Shown piece after piece: positions 16,594-26,001 of a stretch of DNA of 57,129 bases. Each line of letters begins with the position of its first letter. Position 1 is the first letter of the stretch. A model generated the notes under the pieces. It searched no databases. It was not told where the DNA came from and worked only from the letters and a program-made list of their open reading frames with translations. The position numbers and the translations under genes were made by a program. The DNA is from Terriglobia bacterium (GTDB lineage: Bacteria; Acidobacteriota; Terriglobia; Acidiferrales; UBA7541): the NCBI GenBank assembly GCA_020072805.1, contig JAIQGC010000060.1, forward strand, positions 1-57,129, in the 5' to 3' direction.

Positions 16594-17790
16594 TCAGCGC
16601 GGCCCCTGGAAGAGCAAAAATCCGGCCAGGCCGGCCAGGAGGATCAAGACAGGCTCCGGGATTTTTTTCGTGGCCAGGAGAACGGCGAGGGTGACGGCGG
16701 CGATGAACAGGGAAGGAATGTCCACGAGGGCGCGTTTGCCCAGAATAAAGACCGCGCCGGTGATCGCGCCGATGGCCGCGGCTGTGACGCCCTGGACGAA
16801 AGCGCCGACCTGTGGATTGCGCGTGAACTTTCTGTACAAGGGCGCTGCCAGCAAAACAATGAAGTAGGGCGGAACGAAGACGGCCAGGGAGGCCAGGAGG
16901 GCTCCGGCGAGACCCGCGACGAGGTAGCCGATGAACCCGGCGGTAATCACCACCGGGCCCGGCGTGATCATGGCCACCGCGACGGCATCGAGAAACTGCC
17001 TCTCGCTCAGCCAATGGGTCTGCACGACCACGCCGCCATAGAGAAAAGGGACGATGGCCAGTCCGCTGCCGAAGACAAAAGCTCCCGCCTTGAGAAAAAA
17101 CAGAAACAGGGCCGTGGTTTTCTGCAGTGTGGCCGGGCCTTGCAGCCCCTGCGTCAGCCAGCCGAGTCCGCCGAGTGCGGCGGGAGCGGAGGGACGGCGA
17201 AGAAAAGCGGGAGGGGCCTTTAGCAACAGGGCGACGAGTCCGCAAATAAGAAAGAGCCAGACAATTTCCGCGGCGGTCCAGGCGGTGACCAGCGCCGTGG
17301 CGGCAAACAGAAGCCAGAGCAGCGGGTCGCGCTTGAGCGTGGAACGCATGAGTTTGTAAGCGCTGCGGAGGAGAATCGCGATCACCGCGGCGCCGACACC
17401 GTAAAAGACAGCCCTTATCCAGCCGAGGGAGCCGTAGTGAACGTAGAGCAGAGCCAGACCGAGGACCATCAGAAAAGAGGGAAGAATGAAGGCGATGCCA
17501 ATCAGCGTCGCGCCCAGCGCCCGGAATCGCACCCAGCCGAGATACATGGCCAATTGCGCGGCGAGGGGGCCGGGAGAAAGCTGCGAGAAAGCCAGGCCCT
17601 CGACGTAGTCGCGATCGGTGATCCATTGACGGTCTTCGACGAGGTCTTTGTGCATGTGCCCGGCAAGAGCGATGGGGCCGCCAAAGCCCAAAGTGCCCAG
17701 GCGAAGGAAGTAGGCGGCCATCTCGCGCAGGTTGCCGCGCTCACCGGCATCGGGAAGCGAAGAGGACGAATGGGGTGGCGGCGTGGGCAT
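16594..17790 (-). CDS. chrA: Chromate transporter ChrA (two-domain form)
   Basis: 398 residues. Two homologous CHR halves are visible: LGTLGFGGPIALAGHMHKDL with EGLAFSQLSPGPLAAQ (N-terminal half) and KAGAFVFGSGLAIVPFLYGG with DAVAVAMITPGPVVITAGF (C-terminal half), together about ten TM helices. ChrA exports chromate. The neighbouring DUF1259 gene lies 18 nt upstream in the transcript, an association often seen with chrA. Confidence 0.92.
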   Translation of the reverse strand: MPTPPPHSSSSLPDAGERGNLREMAAYFLRLGTLGFGGPIALAGHMHKDLVEDRQWITDRDYVEGLAFSQLSPGPLAAQLAMYLGWVRFRALGATLIGIAFILPSFLMVLGLALLYVHYGSLGWIRAVFYGVGAAVIAILLRSAYKLMRSTLKRDPLLWLLFAATALVTAWTAAEIVWLFLICGLVALLLKAPPAFLRRPSAPAALGGLGWLTQGLQGPATLQKTTALFLFFLKAGAFVFGSGLAIVPFLYGGVVVQTHWLSERQFLDAVAVAMITPGPVVITAGFIGYLVAGLAGALLASLAVFVPPYFIVLLAAPLYRKFTRNPQVGAFVQGVTAAAIGAITGAVFILGKRALVDIPSLFIAAVTLAVLLATKKIPEPVLILLAGLAGFLLFQGPR

Positions 17791-17808
17791 AAAAATTCGG
17801 GAGGAAAT

Positions 17809-18720
17809 TTAGGGAGCAGAGGATTTTCCGAGCTGATCCAGTGCGGCGCGGAAGCCCTGGGCAAGTTGCGCGGCGGAACCGCGGCCCCAGTAGTGAAGGA
17901 AGATGACGGCGGGCTGCGTGTTCAGCATGTGCTGGTGAATGGCCACGATGTTGAGGTTGTGCGCGCGCAGGGCTTTCAGCACGGGGAGCACTTCCGATTC
18001 ACGCATGGCGATATCGCCGGCAATCTGCGCATCGGCATCGGTTCCGGCGAAGGCGGCCCAGGAGTTCAGTCCCATGCGCGCATTGATGACCGCGCCCATC
18101 TCGGTAAGGTGAAGATCATCGCGGCCCACGGTGAATTTTTTCACAGGGCCAAGAGTTTCGCAGGGATAGCCGATGAGCTTGGAAAGAGCGGCGGCGTCGA
18201 GAGAGAGAGGTGGGAGCGGGACGGGTGCGGGGTTTGCCGGAGGCGCGGATGGGGCGTGCCCGATGAGGTCGAGGGCGGGCTTCAGGTTTTGCGCCAGATC
18301 CATGGCCTTGCCGTGGGCATGGACATGGAGATAGAAAATCCGCGGCTCGTCCCAGAAAAAGTGGTTGTGCAGAGCGCTGGCCTCGATCCCGTGGTCGAGC
18401 AGCGTGGAAAGCACGGGGTTCACTTCTTCCTGGGTCAGGACGAGGTCGCCCATGAGAACGTCCATTCCGTCGGCGGATTTGGTCAGCCCGATCCAGCCGC
18501 CAAATCCGAAAGGAGTCGGCGTATCGCGGCCGGCGATTTTCACGTGCAGATCGTTGCGGGGAATGCCGGCCTTGAGGACACCGGCCTTGTAATCGCCGCT
18601 GCGCCCCAGGTAATGAAGAACGTCCTGATAATCGGCGGGAATTTCCTGTGCGCGGAGCAAAGAGCCCGGAAGGAAAACGAAGAGCACGAACAGGGTGGCG
18701 CAACGGCAAATCTTATTCAT
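17809..18720 (-). CDS. DUF1259 (LppY/LpqO-like) exported protein
   Basis: 303 residues with a signal peptide (LFVLFVFLPGSLLRA) and two tandem DUF1259 repeats: the first has DLHVKIAGRDTPTPFGF and HNHFFWDEPRIFYLHVHAHG, the second has DDLHLTEMGAVINARMG and IHQHMLNTQPAVIFLHYWGRG. The conserved His clusters suggest metal binding, by inference. It is the first gene of a probable operon with chrA. Function in the pair is not established. Confidence 0.85.
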   Translation of the reverse strand: MNKICRCATLFVLFVFLPGSLLRAQEIPADYQDVLHYLGRSGDYKAGVLKAGIPRNDLHVKIAGRDTPTPFGFGGWIGLTKSADGMDVLMGDLVLTQEEVNPVLSTLLDHGIEASALHNHFFWDEPRIFYLHVHAHGKAMDLAQNLKPALDLIGHAPSAPPANPAPVPLPPLSLDAAALSKLIGYPCETLGPVKKFTVGRDDLHLTEMGAVINARMGLNSWAAFAGTDADAQIAGDIAMRESEVLPVLKALRAHNLNIVAIHQHMLNTQPAVIFLHYWGRGSAAQLAQGFRAALDQLGKSSAP

Positions 18721-18846
18721 CGTATACCTCCCCGGAATAGCAACGGAGTGTAGCGCACCGCGGGCTGCGTGGCCATTGCCAACGTTGGGGGAGGGCAGAG
18801 GCCCGCCGAAAGCGGCAGGGGGCGTGTGTTAAACTAGCCGGGAGTT

Positions 18847-20235
18847 ATGAGCAGACACTTCGATATCGGGCTGGAGACGCTGGCGGGACGGGCGGTTGCG
18901 GCATCCGTGGATGCGGGCGCACCTGCGCGCGGAACTTTTTACATCGAGACGTTTGGCTGCCAGATGAACGACCATGACACGGAAAAGGTCGCGGGATTGC
19001 TCCTGTCGCGGGGTTACCGGCAGGCGGATTCGCCCGCAGCGGCATCTTTTCTGCTCTACAACACATGCAGCATCCGCGAGAAGGCCGCGCAGAAGGTCTT
19101 CTCGCGCCTGGGAGAATATCGCGAGCAGCCGGATTCGGGACGGATGATTGGCGTGATCGGCTGCCTGGCGCAGCAGGAAGGTGAAGACATTTTCGCGCGC
19201 TCGCCGTGGGTGGGGCTGGTGTGCGGCTCGGCGAGCTATCACAAGCTGCCGGAGTTGCTGGCGCGCGTCGAGGCGGGCGAGCGGCGGGTGACCGGACTGG
19301 AGTCGGACACTGACGAGACGTTCGAGACGGAACTGACGCGGCGCGACAATCCTCTGCGCGCCTACCTGACCATCATCGAGGGATGCGACAAGGCCTGCTC
19401 CTACTGCGTGGTGCCGTTCACGCGCGGGCCGGAGCGCAGCCGCACGAGCGAAGCCGTGCTGGAAGAAGCGCGACAGCTTGCCGGACTGGGCTACACAGAG
19501 ATTCAACTGCTGGGGCAGACGGTGAACTCCTATTGCGACCCCGGGCCACGCGGGCTGCGCTTTTCGCAACTGCTGCGGGAGGTGGCGGAGATTCCCGGCG
19601 TGCGCCGCCTGCGCTTCACCACGTCCCATCCGCGGGAGTTTACGCCGGACATCGTGGCGGCCATTGACGCGCATCCCGCCATCTGCGAGCACGTGCACCT
19701 GCCGGTACAGAGCGGTTCTACGCGGGTGCTGGAGGAGATGCAGCGAGGCTACACGCGCCAAGAGTATCTGGAGAAAGTCGCCATACTGCGCGCGGCGCAG
19801 AGGGAGATCAGCATCACCACCGACCTGATCGTGGGATTCCCAGGCGAGAGTGAAGCCGACTTCGAAGCCACGCTGACGCTTATGGACGAAGTGCGCTTCG
19901 ACGCCGTCTTCGCTTTCAAATACTCGCCGCGGCCGAATACTCCGTCATTGCGCATGGCCGATGCCATCCCCGAGGAAGAAAAAAGCCGGCGGCTGGCGGT
20001 ACTGCTGGAAAAACAGCGGCAAATTCAGACGGCCCGGCACGAGACGTTTCTAGGGCGCACGTTCGAGGTGCTGGTTTCCGGCAAGGCTCGCCAGGAAAAA
20101 CAGTGGGCCGGCAATACCTCCGGTTACCGGCTGCTGAATTTCACTTCGCCGCTTCCCGATCTTCTGGGACAATACATTCAGGTGCGGGTGACCGGCGCCG
20201 GGGCAAACAGTTTGACCGGCGAGCAGGTGATTTAA
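18847..20235 (+). CDS. miaB: tRNA-2-methylthio-N6-dimethylallyladenosine synthase MiaB
   Basis: 462 residues in the methylthiotransferase order: an N-terminal UPF0004 domain with the first cluster cysteines (TFGCQMND, NTCSIRE, IGCLAQQ), a radical SAM domain with CDKACSYC (CxxxCxxC) followed by VVPFTRGPERSR, and a C-terminal TRAM domain (FLGRTFEVLVSG onward). It adds the 2-methylthio group at A37 of tRNAs reading UNN codons. It is divergent from the DUF1259-chrA pair, so the 126-bp gap holds both promoters. Confidence 0.96.
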   Translation: MSRHFDIGLETLAGRAVAASVDAGAPARGTFYIETFGCQMNDHDTEKVAGLLLSRGYRQADSPAAASFLLYNTCSIREKAAQKVFSRLGEYREQPDSGRMIGVIGCLAQQEGEDIFARSPWVGLVCGSASYHKLPELLARVEAGERRVTGLESDTDETFETELTRRDNPLRAYLTIIEGCDKACSYCVVPFTRGPERSRTSEAVLEEARQLAGLGYTEIQLLGQTVNSYCDPGPRGLRFSQLLREVAEIPGVRRLRFTTSHPREFTPDIVAAIDAHPAICEHVHLPVQSGSTRVLEEMQRGYTRQEYLEKVAILRAAQREISITTDLIVGFPGESEADFEATLTLMDEVRFDAVFAFKYSPRPNTPSLRMADAIPEEEKSRRLAVLLEKQRQIQTARHETFLGRTFEVLVSGKARQEKQWAGNTSGYRLLNFTSPLPDLLGQYIQVRVTGAGANSLTGEQVI

Positions 20236-20254
20236 TTCGCGGGGAGGAGGCTCG

Positions 20255-20740
20255 ATGGAAGTGGAAATGAAGATTCGCAGCCTGATGATGGATCCCGTGA
20301 CCAACATGCCCATCGTGGTGCTCAAGGACGTGCAGAGCAGCACCATCCTGCCCATCTGGGTGGGCATCTACGAGGCCAACGCCATCGCTCAGGAAATCGA
20401 GAAAGTGCAGACGCCGCGGCCGATGACTCACGACCTGCTGCGCAATGTTTTTTTCGGGCTGGACGCGCGCGTGCAGAAGGTGGTGGTGAGCGAACTGAAG
20501 GACGATACGTTCTATGCGCTGATCTGGATCGAGCGCGACGGCCAGGTGATGAGCCTGGATTCGCGCCCCAGCGACGCCCTGGCTCTGGCCCTGCGCGTGG
20601 ATTGCCCCATCTTCGTGGATGACGAAGTGCTCAAAAGTTCCAAGGTATCCAGCGCCTTGAACGAGAGCAGCAGCAACGAGCAGTTGCGCAACTGGCTCGA
20701 GGGCCTCAACGACGACGACCTCGGCCGTTATAAGATGTAA
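20255..20740 (+). CDS. Bifunctional nuclease family protein (DUF151)
   Basis: 161 residues, starting MEVEMKIRSLMMDPVTNMP. The BFN domain shows VVLKDVQSSTILPIWVG, EANAIAQEIEKV and DSRPSDALALALRVDCPIFV, all family hallmarks. A C-terminal extension (NEQLRNWLEGLNDDDLGRYKM) is typical of bacterial DUF151 proteins. It lies 19 nt after miaB with a gaggaggc Shine-Dalgarno and is probably cotranscribed with it. The stop region overlaps the convergent MATE gene by 13 bp. Confidence 0.9.
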   Translation: MEVEMKIRSLMMDPVTNMPIVVLKDVQSSTILPIWVGIYEANAIAQEIEKVQTPRPMTHDLLRNVFFGLDARVQKVVVSELKDDTFYALIWIERDGQVMSLDSRPSDALALALRVDCPIFVDDEVLKSSKVSSALNESSSNEQLRNWLEGLNDDDLGRYKM

Positions 20741-22125
20741 CCGGGCAGGGCCTTCCGGTTCATCTCCTCGCGCAGGCGGTTCACGGCGCGCCGCCATATC
20801 AGCAGCAAAATACATCCAATCAGAATCAGCGAAAGGCTCAGGCCGATCCACAATCCCGTTACTCCCCATCCGTGGCGAAAGCACAGCCAGGCGCCCAGGG
20901 GCAGGCCAATCAGCCAGTACATGGTGAAGTGGCAGAGCATGGGCGTGCGCGTATCGCCCGTGCCGCGCAGCGCGCCGGTGGCCACGGCTTGTATGCCGTC
21001 GAAAAGCTGAAACGCGGCGCAGACCGCCAACAGCGTGACGGTGCTCTCAATTATCTTTTCCTGCGGCGTGTACATGCGCGCAATCCACCGCGGGAAAACC
21101 AGCAGCACGACGGAGGCCAGGGACATGAACGCCGCGCCGATAAAAATGGCCGCCGTCCCGGCATTGGCCGCTCCGGGAATATCCTTGCGGCCGATGGCTT
21201 GCCCCACGCGCACGGCCGCCGCCGAGGAAATTCCCAGGGGAACCATGTAGGTGAGCGAAGCGGTGTTCAGGGTGATCTGGTGGCTGGCCAGCGCCACGGC
21301 GCCCAGGCGTCCGATCAACGTTGTGGCCAGGGCAAAGACGCCGATTTCCACGGTGATCTGCAGAGCGGCGGGAAGCCCCAGCGCGAGCAGCCGGCGAATG
21401 CGCGGCAGATCCACGTCCACCGGAGTCTTCAGCAGGTCGGTGCGATGCTTGCGGTCGTACCAGAGCAAGTAGGCGATCAGCACCGCGGCCATATAGAGGC
21501 GCGCAATGGCCGTGGACCAGCCGGAACCGGCCACGCCCAGCGCCGGCGCTCCCCATTTTCCATAAATCAGAATCCAGTTGCCCAGAAGGTTGACGCCGTT
21601 GGCGGTGATCAGCGCGAAGGCCACCGGGCGGACGAGGTTCATGGCCTGCATGGCGCGGCGCACGCTGAAATAGAGCATCAGCGGAAACAGTCCCACCGTG
21701 AGCGCTTTCATGTAGGGCAGGGAAAGGGCGGCAACTGCGGGGTCCACGTGAAAAAATTTCAAGAACGTGCCGAAGAACAAAAGGGGAATCGTGAGCAGCG
21801 GGGTCATCACCATGCTGAGGTAGATACCGTTTAGCAGCGAGCGGTGGCAATCCTCGCGGTCGCCGGCGCCGAAGGCCTGGGAGACCAGCGTATCCAGGCC
21901 GATGAGCAGGCCCACGCCGAAAAACGCGATCACGTGAAACAGGTGCGAGCTAATGCTGACGGCGCCGATGGCCGTGGCGCTGTCCGGCAGTCGCCCGACC
22001 ATCATGGTATCCACGATGGCCATAACCATCCAGCCCAGTTCGGCGAGGACCAGCGGCAGGGCCAGGCGAATCATAGGGCGCATCTCGGCGCGCAGCTTGG
22101 GCAAGGTCAGCATGGGCGTGACCAA
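20728..22125 (-). CDS. MATE family efflux transporter
   Basis: 465 residues with about twelve TM helices in two MatE repeats (start region ALPLVLAELGWMVMAIVDTMMVG; second repeat GLPAALQITVEIGVFALATTLIGRLG). NorM-type pumps export cationic drugs using Na+ or H+ gradients. It converges on the bifunctional-nuclease gene with a 13-bp tail overlap. Confidence 0.92.
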   Translation of the reverse strand: MVTPMLTLPKLRAEMRPMIRLALPLVLAELGWMVMAIVDTMMVGRLPDSATAIGAVSISSHLFHVIAFFGVGLLIGLDTLVSQAFGAGDREDCHRSLLNGIYLSMVMTPLLTIPLLFFGTFLKFFHVDPAVAALSLPYMKALTVGLFPLMLYFSVRRAMQAMNLVRPVAFALITANGVNLLGNWILIYGKWGAPALGVAGSGWSTAIARLYMAAVLIAYLLWYDRKHRTDLLKTPVDVDLPRIRRLLALGLPAALQITVEIGVFALATTLIGRLGAVALASHQITLNTASLTYMVPLGISSAAAVRVGQAIGRKDIPGAANAGTAAIFIGAAFMSLASVVLLVFPRWIARMYTPQEKIIESTVTLLAVCAAFQLFDGIQAVATGALRGTGDTRTPMLCHFTMYWLIGLPLGAWLCFRHGWGVTGLWIGLSLSLILIGCILLLIWRRAVNRLREEMNRKALPGYIL

Positions 22126-22250
22126 CAGTTTACGCGGAGTGGGCGGGCGGCGGCAAAGAAGCAGGAAAGACTTCAGGGGTAACTAGTGCAACTCCCGCGG
22201 GTGGCAGGCGTATTGACCGGATTGCCGGGTATCGGTAGTCTCAAGGCAGA

Positions 22251-22574
22251 ATGAATCTACCCGAGGAAAAACACGCCGGACATTTCCGCTCCGCCGCGCG
22301 CCTGAATTCGCGGATCCTGCTGGCATTGGAATGGAACGACGCCGGGCGCAACCTGCACGTGGAGGGTTACACGCTGGATATCAGCCCCGAAGGCTGTCTG
22401 GCGATTGTGCCGCAGGGATTCGTGGTGGGGCAGCGGCTGAAGCTGATCAATCTTTCCAACCGCAAAGAAGCGCAGGCGCTGCTGGTCTGGCGGGGTCACG
22501 AGGGCCATGGCGGCTGGGAACTGGGATTGAAGCTGGAAAATCTGGCCGACGATTTTTGGGGCGTGGATAAATAA
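22251..22574 (+). CDS. PilZ domain protein
   Basis: 107 residues forming one PilZ domain: an RxxxR-like element (RSAARLNSR, about 13-21), DISPEG (D/NxSxxG, about 43-48) and the C-terminal GWELGLKLENL strand. PilZ domains bind cyclic di-GMP; the first motif here is a slight variant, so binding is likely but not certain. It is transcribed divergently from the MATE gene. Confidence 0.85.
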   Translation: MNLPEEKHAGHFRSAARLNSRILLALEWNDAGRNLHVEGYTLDISPEGCLAIVPQGFVVGQRLKLINLSNRKEAQALLVWRGHEGHGGWELGLKLENLADDFWGVDK

Positions 22575-22872
22575 ATAGAAGTAGCGGTCGACTTTTTTAA
22601 CGCCGGTGTCGGCACGACGCGGACGTTCCTTCCTGAAATCAGCGCAAAAACTCCATACACCCACGGGTGGAATCTGCCCGGCAACCCAGCCAACGGGATG
22701 CCGGCCCCGCGGGGAGCCGGGTGCCCGTATTTTTCGCTTGCGCTGGGACGGCAAAGAACCGTACATTGTCACTAGCAATAGGGGGTTATTTGCAGGGAGC
22801 ACCTACATATAGCCAGCCAGTTGCCGCACCGCGACAGCCCGTGCCCAATAGCGCCGGCGGAGGCAGAAACGT
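22575..22872 (+). other. Intergenic region with possible structured RNA upstream of parA
   Basis: No convincing ORF. Between 22655 and 22736 several complementary segments are present: acgggt (about 22661) with gcccgt (22727), ccggca with tgccgg around a 15-nt loop, and a small cccc-gc-gggg hairpin, ending in a short T-run (attttt). The nested stems could be a leader RNA or a terminator for the PilZ gene. I could not match a known riboswitch or SRP/6S core. Confidence 0.35.
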
Positions 22873-23673
22873 ATGACTGCCATCATCACCATCGCGAACC
22901 AAAAAGGCGGCGTGGGCAAGACCACCACGGCGATCAACCTTTCCGCGGCTCTGGCCCAGCGCGGCAAGAAAACGCTGCTGATTGATCTGGACCCGCAAGC
23001 CAACTCCACCATCGCCTTTTTCGATTCCAGCGAAATCAGCCAGACCATGTTCGAGGTGCTCAGCGATGCGCACACCGAGCTGGCCGGAGTCATCAAGCCC
23101 ACGCGCGACCCCATGCTCTATGTCGGGCCGGGACGCCTGGCCCTGGCGAAACTCGAGCAGGTCCTGGCCGGTCATTTCGACGCGCCCTATAAATTGAAGG
23201 ATGCCCTGGCGCCGGTGCTGCGCGACTACGATTACGTGGTGCTGGATACTCCGCCGTCGCTGGGCATCCTGACGGTGAACGCCATGGTGGCCTCGACGCA
23301 CCTGCTGGTGCCCATTCAGGCCGCGTATTTCGCCATCGAAGGCACCGACGACTTGCTGGAAACCTACGAGCGCATCCGCGCGCGGCCCAATCCGGCGCTA
23401 AAAGTCCTGGGAGTGGTGATTACCATGTTTGACCGGCGCACGAATATTTCCCGGGATACGCATGGACAGATCAAAACCGTGTTCGGGGAAGTTCTGTTCA
23501 AGACGCGCATCGGGAAAAACGTGCGCCTCGAGGAAAGTCCCGCCTACAAGGAAACCATACTTACGTTTGCGCCGAAGTCCCCGGGCGCAATCGAATACAA
23601 AAAGCTGGCCGCGGAGGTTATCCAACGTGTCGAAGAAGATCGGGTTACCCGTCGCGCTGAAGATGCGGCATGA
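22873..23673 (+). CDS. parA: ParA/Soj chromosome-partitioning ATPase
   Basis: 266 residues with the deviant Walker A KGGVGKTTTAIN (about 11-22), DLDPQANST, Walker B VVLDTPPSLGIL and PIQAAYFAIEG. It forms ATP-dependent dimers on the nucleoid and is stimulated by ParB, encoded immediately downstream with a 47-nt overlap. Confidence 0.93.
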   Translation: MTAIITIANQKGGVGKTTTAINLSAALAQRGKKTLLIDLDPQANSTIAFFDSSEISQTMFEVLSDAHTELAGVIKPTRDPMLYVGPGRLALAKLEQVLAGHFDAPYKLKDALAPVLRDYDYVVLDTPPSLGILTVNAMVASTHLLVPIQAAYFAIEGTDDLLETYERIRARPNPALKVLGVVITMFDRRTNISRDTHGQIKTVFGEVLFKTRIGKNVRLEESPAYKETILTFAPKSPGAIEYKKLAAEVIQRVEEDRVTRRAEDAA

Positions 23674-24496
23674 CGCCCACTACATCGAGCAACTGACCAC
23701 CTACAGCGGAGCGGCCATCGGCCGCATGATCCCGGTGGAGAAGATCCGGCCGAATCCGGAGCAGCCGCGCAAGCTGCTGGGAGATCTGCGCGACCTCACC
23801 GATTCGGTGCGCGAGAAGGGCGTGCTCGAGCCCTTGCTGGTGCGCTACGTGCCCCGCGAGGATTGCTTCTTCATCATTTCCGGCGAGCGGCGCTATCACG
23901 CCTCGCGCGCCGCGGGACTGCGCGAAGTGCCCTGCATCGAAAAGGTTGCCGACGACGCGGAAACACTGGAAATTGGCCTGATCGAAAACATTCAGCGCAA
24001 GGATCTTACCGCCTTCGAGGAAGCTGACGGCTTGCACCGCCTGGCCACGCAGTTCGACTACACCCACGAGGACATGGCCAAGAAGATCGGGCGGGCGCGC
24101 TCTTCCGTCTCGGAAATTCTTTCGCTGCGAAATATTCCGGAAGCGCTGCGCAAGCAATGCATCGAGAGCGGCGTGACTTCCAAGTCCCTGCTGTTGCAGA
24201 TTGCCCGCCAGCCCACTGAAAAGAAGATGGCGGAAATGCTGCAGCGCATCCAGCGCGGCGGCCTGACCCGCGACGAAGCGCGCCAGGAGCGCCGCGACGA
24301 ACAGCAGAGCGGTCCCCGGCCGCAGCCCTTCATCTTTCACTTCGAGCCGGAAACCGAGAACTTCAAGCTGCGCATCCAGTTCCGCAAGAGCAGCGTCTCG
24401 CGCGAAGAACTTATCTCCACCTTGCGGGCCATCGTGGCTTCTCTCGAGGAGTCCACGGAATCCACGGCGGCTTCCAGCAGCGCCGCTGTCGCCTGA
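23627..24496 (+). CDS. parB: ParB/Spo0J chromosome-partitioning protein
   Basis: About 289 residues from GTG 23627, which follows ggagg by nine bases; longer in-frame extensions run inside parA. The ParB N-terminal CTPase domain contains IRPNPEQPRK and the nucleotide-binding ISGERRYHASRAAGL, then ENIQRKDLTAFEEADG; the HTH is YTHEDMAKKIGRARSSVSEILSLR. The C-terminal part is less typical (FHFEPETENFKLRIQFRKS). No parS site was seen in the window by eye. Confidence 0.92.
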   Translation: MSKKIGLPVALKMRHDAHYIEQLTTYSGAAIGRMIPVEKIRPNPEQPRKLLGDLRDLTDSVREKGVLEPLLVRYVPREDCFFIISGERRYHASRAAGLREVPCIEKVADDAETLEIGLIENIQRKDLTAFEEADGLHRLATQFDYTHEDMAKKIGRARSSVSEILSLRNIPEALRKQCIESGVTSKSLLLQIARQPTEKKMAEMLQRIQRGGLTRDEARQERRDEQQSGPRPQPFIFHFEPETENFKLRIQFRKSSVSREELISTLRAIVASLEESTESTAASSSAAVA

Positions 24497-24528
24497 TCGC
24501 GCAGCACGGACTTCTCCGGACCAGCCCA

Positions 24529-24864
24529 ATGGCTGAACTGTCTCCGTTACAACTCCGCATTATCGAACGGCTTTTCGCGGCCGGGTGCCGTCCCTTGACC
24601 CTGGCGCCGTATGAAAACGGCGTCTGCTTGCGTCGCGGGGAGTGCGCCGCCGTGCTCGCGCCGGTGGCCAACGGCGGCTTCCGGCTGCTGGCTCCGCCCA
24701 GTTATCTGGTGGAAGGCCGCTTGAGCGTGCTGTTGCGGCGCGGCAACAGGGAGTTTTTCGTCTGGAAAAGCAGCGAAGTGGAAGCCACGGCGGAGCGCCG
24801 CGCCGAACTGGAGCAATTCCGGCGGGAACTCAGCGCACTTCTGGAAGAAGGCGGTCCGCAGTAG
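24529..24864 (+). CDS. Conserved small protein of unknown function
   Basis: 111 residues, soluble, beginning MAELSPLQLRIIERLFAAG and ending in a charged helix (AERRAELEQFRRELSALLEE). No motif recognised. It follows parB by 32 nt on the same strand and may be cotranscribed. Good codon structure, a G/C-rich third position and a credible ATG support it as a gene. Confidence 0.6.
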   Translation: MAELSPLQLRIIERLFAAGCRPLTLAPYENGVCLRRGECAAVLAPVANGGFRLLAPPSYLVEGRLSVLLRRGNREFFVWKSSEVEATAERRAELEQFRRELSALLEEGGPQ

Positions 24865-24939
24865 CCGGCTCGGTTTGCAATTCCGGCCTCCTCCCGGCAA
24901 ACTCAATCTTTCCATGAACTCTTGCGAACGAGACCGCTC

Positions 24940-25923
24940 ATGACCATCCCCGTGACCACCTATGACGTCATCTGCATCGGCGCCGGACCCACCGGACTGG
25001 CCGCCGCCATCGAAGCACGCCGCGCGGGCCTGAAGCCTCTGGTGATTGACAAGGGCTGCTTGTGCAATTCGCTCTACCACTATCCGGTGAACATGGTTTT
25101 TTTCACTACCCCGGAACTGCTGGAAATCGGCGATCTTCCCCTGGTCTGCGCGGGTGAAAAGCCGCTGCGCATGGAAGCCCTGAAGTATTACCGCAAGGCC
25201 GCCGAGCATTATCAGCTCGAATTGCGGCTCTATGAGCGAGTCGAGCGCCTGGAGGGAAGCGACGGTCAGTTTGTGGTGAGGACCAGATTGGAAAACGGGA
25301 CGCAGCAGCGCTACGCGGGGCGAAAAATCGTCGTGGCCACGGGTTATTACGACCTGCCCAACCTGCTGGGCGTCGAAGGTGAAAACCTGCCGCACGTCTC
25401 GCACTACTACACCGAGCCGCACGCCTTCTGGAACCAGGACGTGGTGGTCATCGGCGGAAAGAATTCAGCGGCCGAAGCGGCGCTGGATCTCCACCGCAAC
25501 GGCGCGCGGGTGACCCTGGTGCACCGTCATGCGGAGCTGGGCGCCAACATCAAATACTGGGTGCGCCCGGACATCGAAAACCGCATCAAGGCGCGGGAGA
25601 TTCAGGCACACTTTAACACGCAGGTCGTGCGCATCACGGAGAACGCCGTCATCGTGCGCGGGGCGCAGGGCGGGGAACTGCCGCTTCCGGCCCGTCAGGT
25701 CTTCGCGCTGACCGGCTATCATCCCGACTATACGTTTCTGGAAAGCCTGGGCGTGCGGCTGGACCCGGAAACGCGCAAGCCCGAGCTGGATCCGCAGACG
25801 CTCGAAAGCAATGTGGCCGGCTTGCATCTCGCGGGCGTGGTCATCGGCGGCCGGCAAACCAGCGAAATATTCATCGAAAACGGGCGCTTGCACGGGAAAC
25901 AGATCGCGCAGGCCTTGCGTTAG
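24940..25923 (+). CDS. YpdA-type bacillithiol-disulfide reductase-like flavoprotein
   Basis: 327 residues from ATG 24940 (an in-frame TTG at 24922 is weaker). FAD-binding motif VICIGAGPTGLAAAIEA (about residues 9-25), then the YpdA-specific KGCLCNSLYHYPVNMVFFTTPELLEIGDLP, and an NADPH motif VVVIGGKNSAAEAALDL near residue 168. YpdA enzymes reduce bacillithiol disulfide with NADPH and lack the CxxC of thioredoxin reductase, as here. The presence of a YpdA relative hints at bacillithiol use, an inference. Confidence 0.85.
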   Translation: MTIPVTTYDVICIGAGPTGLAAAIEARRAGLKPLVIDKGCLCNSLYHYPVNMVFFTTPELLEIGDLPLVCAGEKPLRMEALKYYRKAAEHYQLELRLYERVERLEGSDGQFVVRTRLENGTQQRYAGRKIVVATGYYDLPNLLGVEGENLPHVSHYYTEPHAFWNQDVVVIGGKNSAAEAALDLHRNGARVTLVHRHAELGANIKYWVRPDIENRIKAREIQAHFNTQVVRITENAVIVRGAQGGELPLPARQVFALTGYHPDYTFLESLGVRLDPETRKPELDPQTLESNVAGLHLAGVVIGGRQTSEIFIENGRLHGKQIAQALR

Positions 25924-26001
25924 GCGGCGCCGGGCGGGAATCGCCGTCCCTGCCGGGGAGCATTTGCCCGGTCCCTGCAGGTCTGCTAAAATCGGACAAT
26001 T

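Noticed and set aside
22575-22872. SRP, 6S or known riboswitch in the parA upstream region
   Set aside because: None of the conserved core strings of those RNAs could be found; only generic stems remain.
22575-24600. parS site near parAB
   Set aside because: No tgtttcacgtgaaaca-like 16-mer was seen by eye; a motif scan would be needed to be sure.
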